Of a stretch of 36,796 nt of DNA, positions 7,405 to 18,420 are shown piece by piece. The stretch lies in contig JAHLWZ010000509.1 of the NCBI GenBank assembly GCA_020536535.1, positions 1 to 36,796 on the forward strand. Direction: 5' to 3'. Positions within the stretch are counted from its first letter, which is position 1, and each line of letters begins with the position of its first letter. This DNA is from Pelomyxa schiedti (Eukaryota > Evosea > Pelobiontida > Pelomyxidae). The translations under genes were made by a program, and so were the position numbers. Below the pieces are notes generated by a model. The model made no database searches. It worked only from the letters and a program-made list of their open reading frames with translations, and was not told where the DNA came from.

Positions 7405-10334
7405 ATGTTGGTGGTGTCAACACAACTTCCAGGTGCTCATGCCCCTACATCACGGCTCCTCATGGATTTATTTGATGACCTCTCTTTCTTCAGCAGCTGT
7501 GTTCTTGAACTCACCTCAAAATCGAGTTTGGACTCTACTATGCGGGACCTTTACACGCACCAGGCTTGCGAAGTCGTTTTGTCTGTCAACCAGGATCTCC
7601 TGTTCTCTAATGCCAGGGAATTTATCGATTACCCATTGCCGGCAAAGATACTCACCATTTGCATTTCTATGTTGAGAATTCTGCTGGAATTGACTTGCAA
7701 TCATATCGGCAACTCTTCTGCATTGCAAAGGATCAGAAAGAACAGTTTTCTCGAATCAAGTCAGCCGGAGGCACTATCTTCCGAGACTCCTTTCTTTTTA
7801 TACAGGGCCACCTCCAACGATTTATTTTCCTGGAGTTCATTGGAGTTCACACGTATATTTGGAGACATTTCCTTTAACCAACAATTGGCAATCACCGGGA
7901 TGCAAGCCCACCACACTCACAACTTCGTACTTCTTTGTTGCTCGAGTGCCGGGTCTTGGAGCATATACCATAACGATTTTGCCTCAGCCAGGGAGATTGA
8001 CCCTGACAGAAAGTTTTGGAGAAATGAGGAGCTGCCTAGAGGAATGCAACAAAACACGGGGGTCATTGCTCTCATGGACTGGACATGTGGAACTGTAATT
8101 GCAGCAAGGGAATTCGCTATGCCACAAGGTGTCTGCATCTATAAAGATGCTCTTGTGGTTGCAGAGCGCCGCACTAACAATGTTACCTGCCTCAATCTGT
8201 ACGGAGTAAATAACTTCGTCTTCTCTCATCCAATGCTTGCGAATGTACACAGCATAGAGCGCAACCCATACAGTACCTCTCCGGTGTATTTACTGACTTC
8301 CTCTGATACCGACAGAGTTTTCGAATTTGGAGCTGATGGGCAGGTACTGTGGGAATGGGATGCCTTTGAGCATGGGTTCAACTTCAATGTTACTGGGAAA
8401 GTCTCCAGGCCACCCTACTCTGATTATCGGCCACTGACTTGTCACTCCAATTCTCACGGTGCACACCCAAATTCTGCAGCATACTACGATGTGGACACTG
8501 TGCTTGTAACTCTGTACCATCACGGAACAGTTGTCAAGATAAACAAGCGGAATGGTACATTCACAAGAGCACTTGTAAATTTGCGCACACCTCATTCTAT
8601 CCGCCGTGCTTTAAATCAGTCCACAGAGAGAGTATCTTTTACAGTTGTGGATACACGAGGTAAGCGTGTATTGCTTCTCTCCACAAATCTAGAAATACTG
8701 GATCAAGTTGGTGTTCCAACCTGCGCTTTCTTGCAAGATGCTATTTTGAGTGGAAATAGTCTGTTCTGTTCGCTTAATTTAGACATTAAGCTTCAACTTC
8801 CTATGGATGATAACTTTGTTGCTGAGATAGACATCACTACTAAGCTTCCAATAAGAAAGTATAAGCTAGGTCGCGACACTCACCTGTACAGTGTAACCCC
8901 ACTTTCGTTCTGTGATGCCGCGGCATGGTCTCAGGCGTGGTTATCTGAGCAATTCATTGACCGGCAATTGGCCACCTATAAATTCTACTATAGTGTTGAT
9001 AAAGTGTGGTTTTTGCCACATAAATTTATATCTGTGTACCTTCATGGCTCACGTGTTCGGCACATCTCTTCTGCCGAGAGTGACTGGGACTTTTTCAGTA
9101 TTTGTGAATTTGATACAGAACAGCAACAACCAATTGAGCTTAACCTTCATGACAACGTTTCTCACGTGGACGCTTGTATTATTGATGCAGCTTCCATGAA
9201 AAGACAGCTTGCAGGGCATAATCTCTGGCGTGTTGCTGCAATTTTCTCTCCGGGATCAATGGTATTGAAAGAAGCAGTCTCGTTTAGGGAGCTCTTTACA
9301 GTGGAAAAGGTTGCCCTGTGGAAGGCAGCTCTTTATCACTCCACACTGCATTATCACAAAGCAGCCAAGAAATTTGCACTATCGCCTAGTTGTACAAAAG
9401 AAGCTCTTAAAAAACTGTTCCACGCACTTTTGCTTGTCACATGGGCTCTAGGCATGATCTCCACCTTTGTTTTCTTCTGTATTTCTTATATGCCTCCTTA
9501 GATTGCGCAAAATATGGAAGAGTTGTGGATCAATCTGAAGCCAATCCACTCTGGGAGCAGCTACAGTTGTTCCCTCATGATTCTTGGGCAGAAATACATA
9601 GAATGTTCCTTCCAATTTTTACATCGCAACTTCTTTCTCTGGCCTCAGCTCTTCAGATTAAGCCGACATTTTCCTTGTGTCCCATTCTAGAACCAGGCTC
9701 CAACACCGAGTACTTCTCCACGCAGAGATTAATATGGGACCCTGCTAAGATGGAATTGAATCAACACTCTGCTATCCGCGATATCTTTTTGCCTGGAGAG
9801 GAATTAAAAGTCACTGCACACCGAGAATATTTTCAGCTCTACATGATCAATGACTTCCGGGTTCAAGGAGCAATCATAGATACCTCACAACCAACTTGGC
9901 GATTTGTATCCCTTGGCCGCATAGAACACCGGACCAAACCAGCAACACCAGAAACATCAACTCCAGCACCAACGGCAACAGCGACTCCGGGACTGATGTT
10001 TTATCTGTACCACTATGATGGAAGGTGGAAGCTGGCATCAAGCACGAGGCCAGATAGTGCCGGAATCCTGAGCGAGAGTGAATGTGTAGTTGGTGGTGGA
10101 TTCTCAATGCATGTGTGGTCAAGCTGGTCATTCTTGGGATACCGGCCGCCAACCGGCACACTGCTGTCATACGCGTTCAGCATCACGCAACCGGATGTGG
10201 CGCCGCCCATAATTCGCCTGTGTTCAGTGATGGACCTGGGGAATTTGACCCACGTGGACCAGTTACAAGTGGCTTCCAACCACGGCTGGAACGTGGATTC
10301 CGATCCAGAATCTATCACCTCAGAATCTCACTAA
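7405..10334 (+). CDS. beta-propeller / pol-beta-type nucleotidyltransferase / degenerate RNA-ligase protein
   Basis: The frame is open from 7297 to 9501 and continues at 9502-10334 after an intron at 9452-9501. Residues about 150-480 look like a propeller of the NHL/arylsulfotransferase type, with FAMPQGVCIYKDALVVAE, HPNSAAYYDVDTVLVTLYHH and NLRTPHSIRRAL. From about residue 540 there is a polymerase-beta-superfamily nucleotidyltransferase: LHGSRVRHISSAESDWDF gives the GS(x)nDxD signature, followed by HVDACIID and the helical tail FHALLLVTWALDCAKYGRVV. This resembles the RlaP/YbjX-like predicted nucleotidyltransferases found with RNA ligases. The C-terminus (IIDTSQPTWRFVSLGR, FYLYHYDGRWKLASSTRPDS, GYRPPTGTLLSYAF) resembles the adenylation domain of T4 Rnl1-like ligases. 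However, the KxDG lysine position reads as alanine in a Thr/Pro/Ala linker, and the protein stops before motifs IV and V. The intron is placed at GC-AG because only that join keeps phase and family spacing. Start is uncertain: ATG 7405, or fused to the GT25 frame. Confidence 0.7.
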
Positions 10335-10520
10335 CAAAACACCCGGAGCAAGAGTGGTCTCTCTGTGCCATGCCTAGTGTAGACCTCAGTTTCCTTAGAT
10401 CAATCAATAACTTACGAAACTTTTTATGTGACATCGTCTTTTTTTTCTCACTCAGCACTCGTATCCCTTCAAAAATTAACGTTGAAGTGGACTCGGGTTA
10501 CGGAGTTGAGAAGATCTTAG

Positions 10521-13257
10521 ATGTCAGTGACGGGTGGGGTAAGCGGCAGTGGGAGTGGTAGTAGCGACAGTGCTTCCGGCGGCGGTAACCATCTTGCCGT
10601 GTTGGACTTCGTGGCGATCGGTGTTTATTTCTTGGTGCTGGGGTGCATAGCTTTTTTCGCGTCCAGACGACGCGGCACTGATCCCACAACTTTTTTCCTT
10701 GCTGGAAGGGGAATCCCTTGGTTCGCTGTTGGAGGTGTTTGACACTGTGGCAGTTTGTTTCTGAATTTAACCCTCTGTTCGTGCAGCGAGTTTATTTTCG
10801 TCAAATATTGGAGCAGAGCACTTTTTAGGGCTGGCTGGAAGTGGGGCAAAATCTGGGATTGCTGCTGCTGGTTTTGAGCTCCTTGCAGGTGCCAATCCTA
10901 CCTTTTTTTTATGTCATTGTTTCTAGTGGGAGTCCTTTGGTTTTTCCTTACTCTGAGAATCAGGTGGACTGTTGTTACTTGTTCTCGGTTGGTTCTTCCT
11001 TCCAGTCTATCAGATAGCTAAAGTATGCACGATGCCGGAATATCTCCAACGGAGATTTGAAAGCAGTAAAATTAAATTTTATCTCTCCGGACTGTCTATG
11101 CTCATTTACATATTCACCAAAACTTCTGTGGCTCTTTATTCTGGAGGAATTGTGCTGTAAGAAGTTTTTCATTCTTTTGGATTCTATTTCTTCCCTCTAC
11201 CCAGAAAGGAAATTGGTGGGTGGAATCCTTATATATCAGCACTTGTGTTGATTGTTGGCACTGGAGCCTACTCAGTAATGGGTGGTCTCAACGCAGTTAT
11301 TTAGTGTGTAGTTTTTCTTTGTCTTTCTATTGTTAATCCTGCTTGTAAGTACCGAGCTTTTTCAAACAGTTACTCTTGTAATTGGTAATTTCAGGTTTCT
11401 TTGGGTGGCAAAAATTAATTTATGAAAAAGGGGGACTTGTATTGATGTCCATCGCCTTTTGGGAGGTATGCCACACTTTTGCCATTGTCCATTATATTAA
11501 CACCAACAAGGTTGGAGGAATGAGTGGCCTTATGAATAACTATGGGATACCAGAATCTTATTTCCATCTCCTTCAGCCAGCCTCAGATCCTGACTACCCT
11601 TGGCCAGGTTGCGCCATGGTTTTTCTGTTTCCTTCCAGTAATATAGATCCCCAGGTATGGTATTTTGCATTTATGCTGGCAGTTTATGGTACTGGTGTGC
11701 AGATCAAGTCATGGTTCAAAGAGCGTAACTTTCCAATCATCCTTGGTCAATCTCTTATTTAAAAACAGGCTGAGTGCAAAAAATCTTGACCATGGGCGTG
11801 CAGGAACAGTCAGGTTATTTTTAAATACTGGAATAGAAATGCCTTACTTATATAGTGCAGCATTCTTGAAGATTTTACCTCTTTTTATGATGTCGTTCGT
11901 TGGGGTTATTGCCTATGCCCTTTACCCTGAAGGTTTTTTTTCCTCCTTTTTTGCTATCAGTAACCTACTCACGTCAATTCAGAGGTCTCCGAACGAGTGG
12001 ATATTGCATACCCCTTGATGGTGGTTCGGTTGCTCCCAAACGGACTGAGAGGAGTTATGGTGTCCAGTATGCTTGCTGCTCTGATGTCCAGGTTCCCTCC
12101 AACTCCACAGTAGTCCCCATACCAATCATTTTTATAGTTTGGCAAGTGTATTCAACAGGTATAACTCGTGGATGTGGAAATTCAGTTCTAAACAAAATTG
12201 CCAGCTGTTCTACACTGTTCACTTTAGACTTGTGGAAGCACGCCAGACCCAAAGCTTCGGAACGTGAGCTTGTTACAGTTGGAAGAATCGCCACAATATT
12301 TATTATCGGCACATCGTTTGCGTGGCTTCCTCTGCTTACAACCTCAACTGATCAACTATTCGTTTGTGTGGCGTTACTTTCAATGTTTTCTATCATTTTG
12401 AGACTTTTTTTTTAGATATCCAATCAGTGAGTAATTACCTTGCTCCACCGATAACAGCCGTTTTCCTTGCTGCAGTTTTCACTACCAGAGTATCTGAAAA
12501 AACTGCCATTGCTGCTCTTGGTGTGGGCTTATTTATTGGACTATGTAGGTTTATTCTAGAGCTCGTTTTTGGATAGTATGTGTTATTTGAATTCTGCTTT
12601 TCTTTGAATGGTTTTGTTAGCTATGACATTCACTGCTTATTCACGGATGTCAATTACCTTTACTTTGGAATGTTCCTCGCAATAGTTTGTGGTGTTGTAA
12701 TTGGTATGGCTTGTTTTTTTGGGCTATTCCTACCCACTCTAACGTTCGAGCAGTTATTGGGTCCATATTGCAATGCCGAGCACCTGCCACTGAACTTCCT
12801 GGACTCACCTGGTGGACGAGAAAAGCTGTTGCTTGCTTTCCCTCTCAATATTTGTTTAACTGGCGTTTAGACCCCACCGCCAGCCACTTCTCCTGCCGTA
12901 ACTGAACCCGGCACCAAGGAGCCTGAGATAGCAACAGAAGTTGTATTAACAGACTCAACGGCTCTGACAGGAGAGGAAGAAGTACCTCTGCCAACACCAC
13001 CGTCCATGGTTAAACGAACTTCCCTGGACGACCAATCACGAAACTTATTGAATACACTTGGTAATACACCTACTGATTCTTTCCTGTGCCAACTAACACA
13101 AACAGAGGTTGAACCTCTGGATTCAAATGCATTTGTCCGGTTCAAGAAGGACTTCTCACACAAGATCAAGCACCTCACAAAACTAAAAATCCTTCTCCTG
13201 GTCTCCAGTGTACTCTACTGTGCAGCCATCACTGTTATCTACATCATTTTTGATTAA
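10521..13257 (+). CDS. SLC5/SSF sodium:solute symporter (SGLT-like)
   Basis: Exons join in phase from ATG 10521: 10521-10734, 10787-10888, 10964-11156, 11205-11303, 11350-11384, 11431-11465, 11511-11607, 11655-11724, 11769-11813, then from 11856 onward. Family landmarks follow the SGLT order: [147 protein letters not shown], and [17 protein letters not shown]. The protein would move sugar or another small solute with sodium across the plasma membrane through about 14 helices. The N-terminus is Gly/Ser-rich. The C-terminus has a long acidic Pro/Thr loop (after 12870) and a final helix before the stop at 13257. Joining between about 12735 and 12870 is not resolved, although [11 protein letters not shown] there fits the SGLT loop. 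Substrate cannot be predicted. Confidence 0.9.
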
Positions 13258-13364
13258 TCAAAACCAAGAGCTGAGAGATAAAGCTCGTTCTGCCAAAAAT
13301 TTATTTTTTCCAGAGTTTCTAGTGGATGCATTGTAGTTGTGTAGTGTATGATAGAATTGTAAAG

Positions 13365-15273
13365 GCTCAACTGCGTTTGTTGGGTTGCACATTCCAGGCT
13401 GGTGGAACAGGCATCCCAGGGTAGTAGGAAAGCCTGGTGGTTTGCTGATAGCCTCCATACAGAGCATGTGGCACAACCCACCCGGATGTGGGTTGTGTGT
13501 TGATTGTACTTAGTGGAGTTGGGGAGAGAACGGGTGTGTTTGTACTTGTTTGGGAAGCAGAATTTAGTGAACTCTGAAACACTGCAGGACCAGTGGTTGC
13601 TTTGGTGGCCATCACGTTCATTGGCGTCTTGGGCTTGTACTGTGACTACATTAGAAAACGTTGAACTTTTGGAGTGGGGAAGTTTTTACTTGTGTCTTTG
13701 AATCCCGAGAGAGACTGCCGAGGTCTACAAGACGAGCCAAACGGGCTTCTGCTTCAGTCGGTTCTGGTTCCTTTTTGTCAGGGATAATGGACAAAACGGG
13801 TTGTTGTTGTGGGATATTGTACAAAGGGCTGTCTACTATGGGTGCCGGCGTGGGAGGGGCTGGTGTGGATAGCAGGTGTAGTGGAGATGATGTAGGTTGA
13901 GACGGTGTATTAGGGGGTATTGTTAAGGCAACTGACTGTAGTGGTGATGTGACGGCAGGCCATTGGGATGGAGAAACGAATCCAAACTGACTGCCGTTGC
14001 TTTGTGAAACACTATCAGGTGTTCTACTTTAGTCTTAGGTAAAGCGAAGTGATAGTTAAGCACAGTGGATTTCGCGTTGTGGTTTTTATGGAAAGGATGG
14101 TCACTCACTTGTGCGGTACAGAGGAATAATCTGCTTGAGGAGCGATGAGATCACCCAAAAGGTCATCCCAGGGATTGGCTTTTCTTTGAGGAACAGGATC
14201 ACCAGTGAGCATGTCAATCAAGGGTGGTGCCGGTGACTTCACCTCACTGCACACCTTTGCAGGTGTTGTTATCTTAGAGGTGTAGGGAGAAAAACGCCAC
14301 CTGCTCTGGAGCAGTGTTTTCCACACTAGCTCCCTCTTCTTGGGTAAGTTCCTGTTCTGGCTCTTGCTGCGCAGGGGCAAGAGTGTCACCAAACGTGTAA
14401 TCGAATTCCACATTGGAACTGGAAAAACCTATCTCAGGTTCCTCAGTGGCATTTGTTTGCTCCCCAGTAGTGGGTGCACTTGCACTTGACATTTCTAGAT
14501 GGATTTAGGAAAGACTGGGTTCACTGTCACTAACCTGCAATTTCCCGCCTGCACTTGCGTCTCTCCTTTCTAAGGCCTTGCTCATCTGTTACAAGTGTAA
14601 TAATCTTAAGAGCTGTACTTCTCACTGAAAAAGGATTGGATTATGAAAGAATTAGACGAGGTACCATTTCCACCCATGTCTTGGTTATCTTCTTCAGGAT
14701 CAAAGTACTGGTACTTTTTCAAGGGTTCTAGCTCGGCCAATCTATTCCGGCATTCTATTGCGACATCTGCAACACCGTACCGTACGAGATGATCTAATAG
14801 CACTAAGGACTTGAACAAGTGAGTAAGAGACAAGTCTCATGGAAGCCAAACCCGCAGTAAATCAAACCACTTCGAGGACCCTGAAGAGGCACCAGAGAAT
14901 TGAGAAAAAAGAGCACCAATGAGATAAGTGAAATCGTTGCTGTAGAGTATTGGTTGGTTGTTAACATCAGATAAATAGGTGCACACTAGGTTTTTGTAGA
15001 CACAGAGAACTTGTGCAAGACCTCCATTGTAGGCAAATCCCACGAATCAGCTAATATAGTAGCAGTAAATAAATCTGCAATCTCACTACGCACAAGTCAC
15101 CAATTCGAAAGAAAACAGGGCCTGAGGAACTACCTCGTGGTGTTGGTTTTCGTAGCTGCAGTAGATTTCTTTGCACGTGGTTTACGAGGAAGAGGGGGCG
15201 CTTCCTCCTCGTAGTCTGGTTGTGGTTGTTGCACTGGAACCTTGGGTGGTTGATACCTCTTCTTCAACAGCAT
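13365..15273 (-). CDS. epsin-like ENTH-domain endocytic adaptor
   Basis: Minus-strand exons from ATG 15273: 15273-15134, 15085-15002, 14939-14852, 14809 to about 14688, then one at about 14615 and more downstream, all phase-consistent. They rebuild an ENTH domain: SEIADLFTATILADSWDLP, VNDFTYLIGALFSQFS, KWFDLLRSLVLLDHLVRYG, ECRNRLAELEPLKKYQYFD, then VRSTALKIITLVTDEQGLRK. ENTH domains bind phosphoinositides and bend membranes. The tail is acidic, then Pro/Ser/Thr-rich, with LIDMLTGDP and NPWDDLLGDLI, which look like clathrin- or adaptor-binding short motifs. No NPF repeats are seen. The protein ends QPNKRS. A 46-residue Pro/Lys-rich extension (QPDYEEEAPPLPRKPRAKK) precedes the ENTH fold, where canonical epsins begin with the amphipathic helix 0. 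The gene diverges from the PDI gene. Confidence 0.85.
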
Positions 15274-15523
15274 CGTGTATGTACGACCCGTATTTTATTT
15301 ATTAGTTGTTTTTTGTTATTGATCGATGCAGCATCATCAACGATCCGGGGATCTACTGCGTATTTAGAGAAGAGCGATAGAAAATAGAACTTGGCCCTAG
15401 ACATCAATGTGCAATTGCGCCCTCCTCTATTCTTATTCTCCACGTGGCAGATCGCCCCTGTTCAAAAGGCACCTGTCAAAAAAAAAATCATAATCACAAA
15501 AAAACCCACAACCAATTAGATCC
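15274..15523. promoter_or_regulatory. divergent intergenic region between epsin and PDI
   Basis: These 250 bases separate two start codons facing away from each other, so they should hold both promoters. They contain T-rich stretches near 15295-15320 and an A-run just before the PDI start, but no sequence shared with the 6.1 kb / 36 kb element. Confidence 0.4.
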
Positions 15524-16788
15524 ATGTACAAGTGTCTTGTCGTCGTAGCGGTGCTGTGTGCGCTGGCCTTCGCAGATGAAGCCGTTGTCGATAGCAAAGT
15601 CATTAAGTTGACCACGGCCGACTTCGCCGAGAAGACGAAGGAGGGTGTTTGGATGGTGAAATTCTTCGCTCCGTGGTGTGGTCATTGCAAGAAATTGGCT
15701 CCCACTTGGGAAGAGTACGCCAAGGTTTGTTTCCCTACTTTTTTCCGCTTCAAAGTTGTTGTCGTGTCTAACTATCCCTCTTTTTTTGTTCTTTTTTTTT
15801 TCCCTCGTAGCTTGCTGAAGGCATTTACAACGTTGCCGAAGTTGATGCCACTCAGGAGAAGGACCTTGCCACTCAATTTGGCGTTCGTGGATACCCCACA
15901 CTGAAACTCTTTGTCAATGGCGAGGTTTCTGCAGGTTTGTTCCCTCAAAGTTTTTCTCTCCACTTATTCCTATGCAGTTGAGGGTCCCCGCACCATCAAG
16001 GCATGGGTCGACCTTGTTGAGAGCAAGGTACCTGAGATGAAGGGCAAGATCATTGCACCCCCAGCTCCCGCCGCTCCCGAGAAGCCAAAGGAGGCCCCAA
16101 AGAAGGAAGTACCCAAGAAGGAGGCCCCAAAGAAGGAAGAGGGTAAGCTTATGTTGTGCTTGGTGATTTCTAACCCCCCAAAGAGAAGCCCAGAGGACCC
16201 ACTGATGTTGTTATCCTCGACGGTGCCACTTTCGATGAGAAGATCAAGGATGGCGTTTGGTTCGTCAAGTTCTACGCTCCATGGTGTGGACACTGCAAGA
16301 AGCTTGCACCAATTTGGGAAGAACTTGCAACTCTACAGAAAACAGAGGGATCTTTCCACGTTGCTGAGGTTTGTTCCCCCCATCACTATTCATGTTTGTT
16401 ATTGTTGTGCTTCCTGTTTTTCCGGTGATCGAAGGCGTGATGTTCTGTTGATGAACATTTCGTTCAAAAAACACCAGACAATTGTGGCGGATGTCATTAA
16501 TAGATACTTTAATCGTAGAGTGTTAAAAACGACAACCACCTAAACAAATTACAGGTTGATGCCACTGTTGAAACCGCACTTGCTACCAAGTATGCAGTCA
16601 GGGGCTACCCAACTCTCCTTCTGTATGTTTCTTGTTGTTTGTTTTCCCCCGGCTCACATTTCTTTTTTTACAGCTTCAAGGCCGGAGTTCCTGAGCCAAT
16701 CAAGTACCAAGGGGAGAGAACCACTGCGGCGTTCACTGCCTGGGTCAAGGGTCAAATCACCCCACCAGCACAACCCTCCGAACTTTAG
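15524..16788 (+). CDS. protein disulfide isomerase with two thioredoxin domains
   Basis: Exons 15524-15724, 15811-15934, 15978-16142, 16184-16368, 16555-16622 and 16674-16788 join in phase. The N-terminus is a signal peptide ([15 protein letters not shown]). Domain 1 has [20 protein letters not shown] and then [17 protein letters not shown] Lys/Pro/Glu-rich hinge follows ([17 protein letters not shown]). Domain 2 has [20 protein letters not shown] and [16 protein letters not shown]. Both active sites are intact CGHC, so the enzyme should oxidise and isomerise disulfides of secretory proteins in the ER. The C-terminus is PAQPSEL, not a KDEL-type signal, so retention may be weak or use another route. 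Intron 4 is 186 nt, several times longer than its neighbours. Confidence 0.95.
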
Positions 16789-16864
16789 ACTGATACAATA
16801 GATTTTTTGTTTTTTTGTTTCAATCGGGGAAATGTGAAAAAAAAAATCAACTCAAAACACCAAT

Positions 16865-16944
16865 CCCAGATCACTCATTTCCCGATCACTTAATTGGATC
16901 TCATCATCCCAGATCACTCATTTCCCTATTTAATTGGATCTCAT
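16865..16944. repeat. two-copy tandem repeat, 43-base unit
   Basis: A unit beginning CCCAGATCACTCATTTCCC and ending TTAATTGGATCTCATC occurs at 16865 and again at 16908. The second copy has a few changes and a small deletion. It lies between the PDI stop and the next start codon. Confidence 0.8.
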
Positions 16945-16994
16945 ATCTTCATCTGCTACACCATTTCACTGCGACACCCGGAGATAGCAACAAC

Positions 16995-17760
16995 ATGGAA
17001 CTTTGTCCGTGTACTCATGGTGGTTTCCGAAGGTTTGATGAGAGGAGTGCTGCCCATCCTCACGCTAGGGCGGTGAACGATCGTATACAAGTTGGTCTTT
17101 TTTTTATTGTGTTTATTGTGTATTGCTACACGCTTTAACTTCTTCAGACTTTGTTGAGAGGGCTTCTGCTGTGGGCATGTTCGCCTTGCGACTTGTTCAT
17201 CGTTATTGATAGTGGTCTTGCCCAGTCGACGAAAATGCTATGGAAAGCAGTTGGCCGGGATAGGAAGATTCTGGGAATAAGTGCGAACTGCGATGACGCC
17301 AGAGAACTGGCGGCAGTGCTTGGGGCGAACAACACAATATGTCATACATATGGTTGTGCACTTAGACGATTCCGTTCGCAATGGAGTGATCACGTTCGGA
17401 TGCTATTCTTGGATATGAAAGGATCTTTCTTTGGCACTGAGCGACAGCGAGACCCTCTGCATAATCTGACCAGCAGTAGACCTCGTGATGACTTACGTGA
17501 CACTTTTGCCTGGAGTATTCTTGCATGTATGGGAGAGTTATTCCGTTTTCTTTTACTTACGGCATTTAGCTGACTCAATACTTGCCTTCACGACTTCTGG
17601 TAGTCCGAGTATGACAAGGTTGCAACTTGTACGCACTGTTGGATCATACATAAAATACCTTGGCGAGAAATATGGTTGGATCACCAGGTTCTACGACATA
17701 CACATCAAGGCCTCTAGCAACGTCATTACCTTTATCCTGTACTGCCACAAAAAGCCTTAA
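16995..17760 (+). CDS. putative methyltransferase-like protein, unknown function
   Basis: Three exons fit in phase: 16995-17090, 17148-17526 and 17570-17760 (stop), about 222 residues. The start region has a Cys/His cluster (MELCPCTHGGF). The core CDLFIVIDSGLAQSTKMLW, followed by RKILGISANCDDARELA and HVRMLFLDMKGSF, has the rhythm of a Rossmann-type SAM-binding fold: a strand with an acidic end, a helix, a second strand, then a strand ending in D. The classical GxGxG is absent, so the assignment is tentative. The last exon is GSYIKYLGEKYGWITRFYDI. It ends only about 170 bases from the convergent transaldolase fragment. Confidence 0.5.
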
Positions 17761-17929
17761 AACAAATAAAACCAAAGTGTTTTCCAAGTTTTTTTTTGTG
17801 TTTTTAGCAACAAACGAAAAAGAGAGTTTAAAAACAAAGAAAGAAACAAGTGCACTTGGCATTTCGACAACACAAGTTCGCGGAATAAAATAATCGGGTT
17901 TGGTGCATTTGGTGCGCAGAAACCTACCG

Positions 17930-18420
17930 TTGGACTTATGGTAATCACATCACAACCCACAAGGTCAAGTACTTGCTTTGTAGTCCTGAAACTCGATGCT
18001 TGCACCTGAGGGGTAGGGTGGCAGTTGTTTCCATGAACATAATTGTAAGCATCACGAGCGAAACCAAAATTTGGCTCTCACCTGGATCCTCCTTGCAATC
18101 TTTTCCCCTTGATGTATGCCAGATATCCTTCCAACAAACGGGCTGGAACGAGAGCAAATCCTCACGCGTAATCCTTCTAGAGTGGCTGCAATTTTGATAA
18201 GAACTCTAGAAGAAAGTCAGGGAGGAAACACTTGGCCTTCAAGAGGCAACCTGCTCCAAGGAATTCCCCTCGCTTCATACTTGACAATTATTTCCCTCGC
18301 TTTCTTTTGGGTGCCTTTTGCATTATATGACAGTCTGGGGTCTAACTCCGTACTAACTCTACCTTTCAAAACTTTGAGCATCTCGATACCAAATCCGATT
18401 ATCCATGGCTTTGCAGACCT
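17930..18420 (-). pseudogene. transaldolase fragment, broken
   Basis: Minus-strand pieces match transaldolase in order. GIEMLKVLKGRVSTELDPRL (about 18400-18340) is followed by KAREIIVKYEARGIPWS, which splices at 18254/18205 to RVLIKIAATLEGL, carrying the Schiff-base lysine. Then come SPFVGRIS (about 18145), GKDCKEDPG, and FGFARDAYNYVHGN with QASSFRTTKQVLDLVGCDVI and TISP (to about 17935). The segment that should link the lysine strand to SPFVGRI (about 35 residues) is missing. At least two frame changes occur between 18150 and 18060 with no usable intron. The N-terminal barrel (TNPS motif) and the C-terminus are absent. This is probably a decaying duplicate of a pentose-phosphate enzyme, though indel errors in the assembly could add to the damage. 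Confidence 0.7.

Noticed and set aside
10082-10561. Plus-strand 159-residue open frame overlapping the ligase-like 3' end
   Set aside because: It is out of frame with the ligase-like domain and runs into the 5' end of the symporter. Composition is shadow-like.
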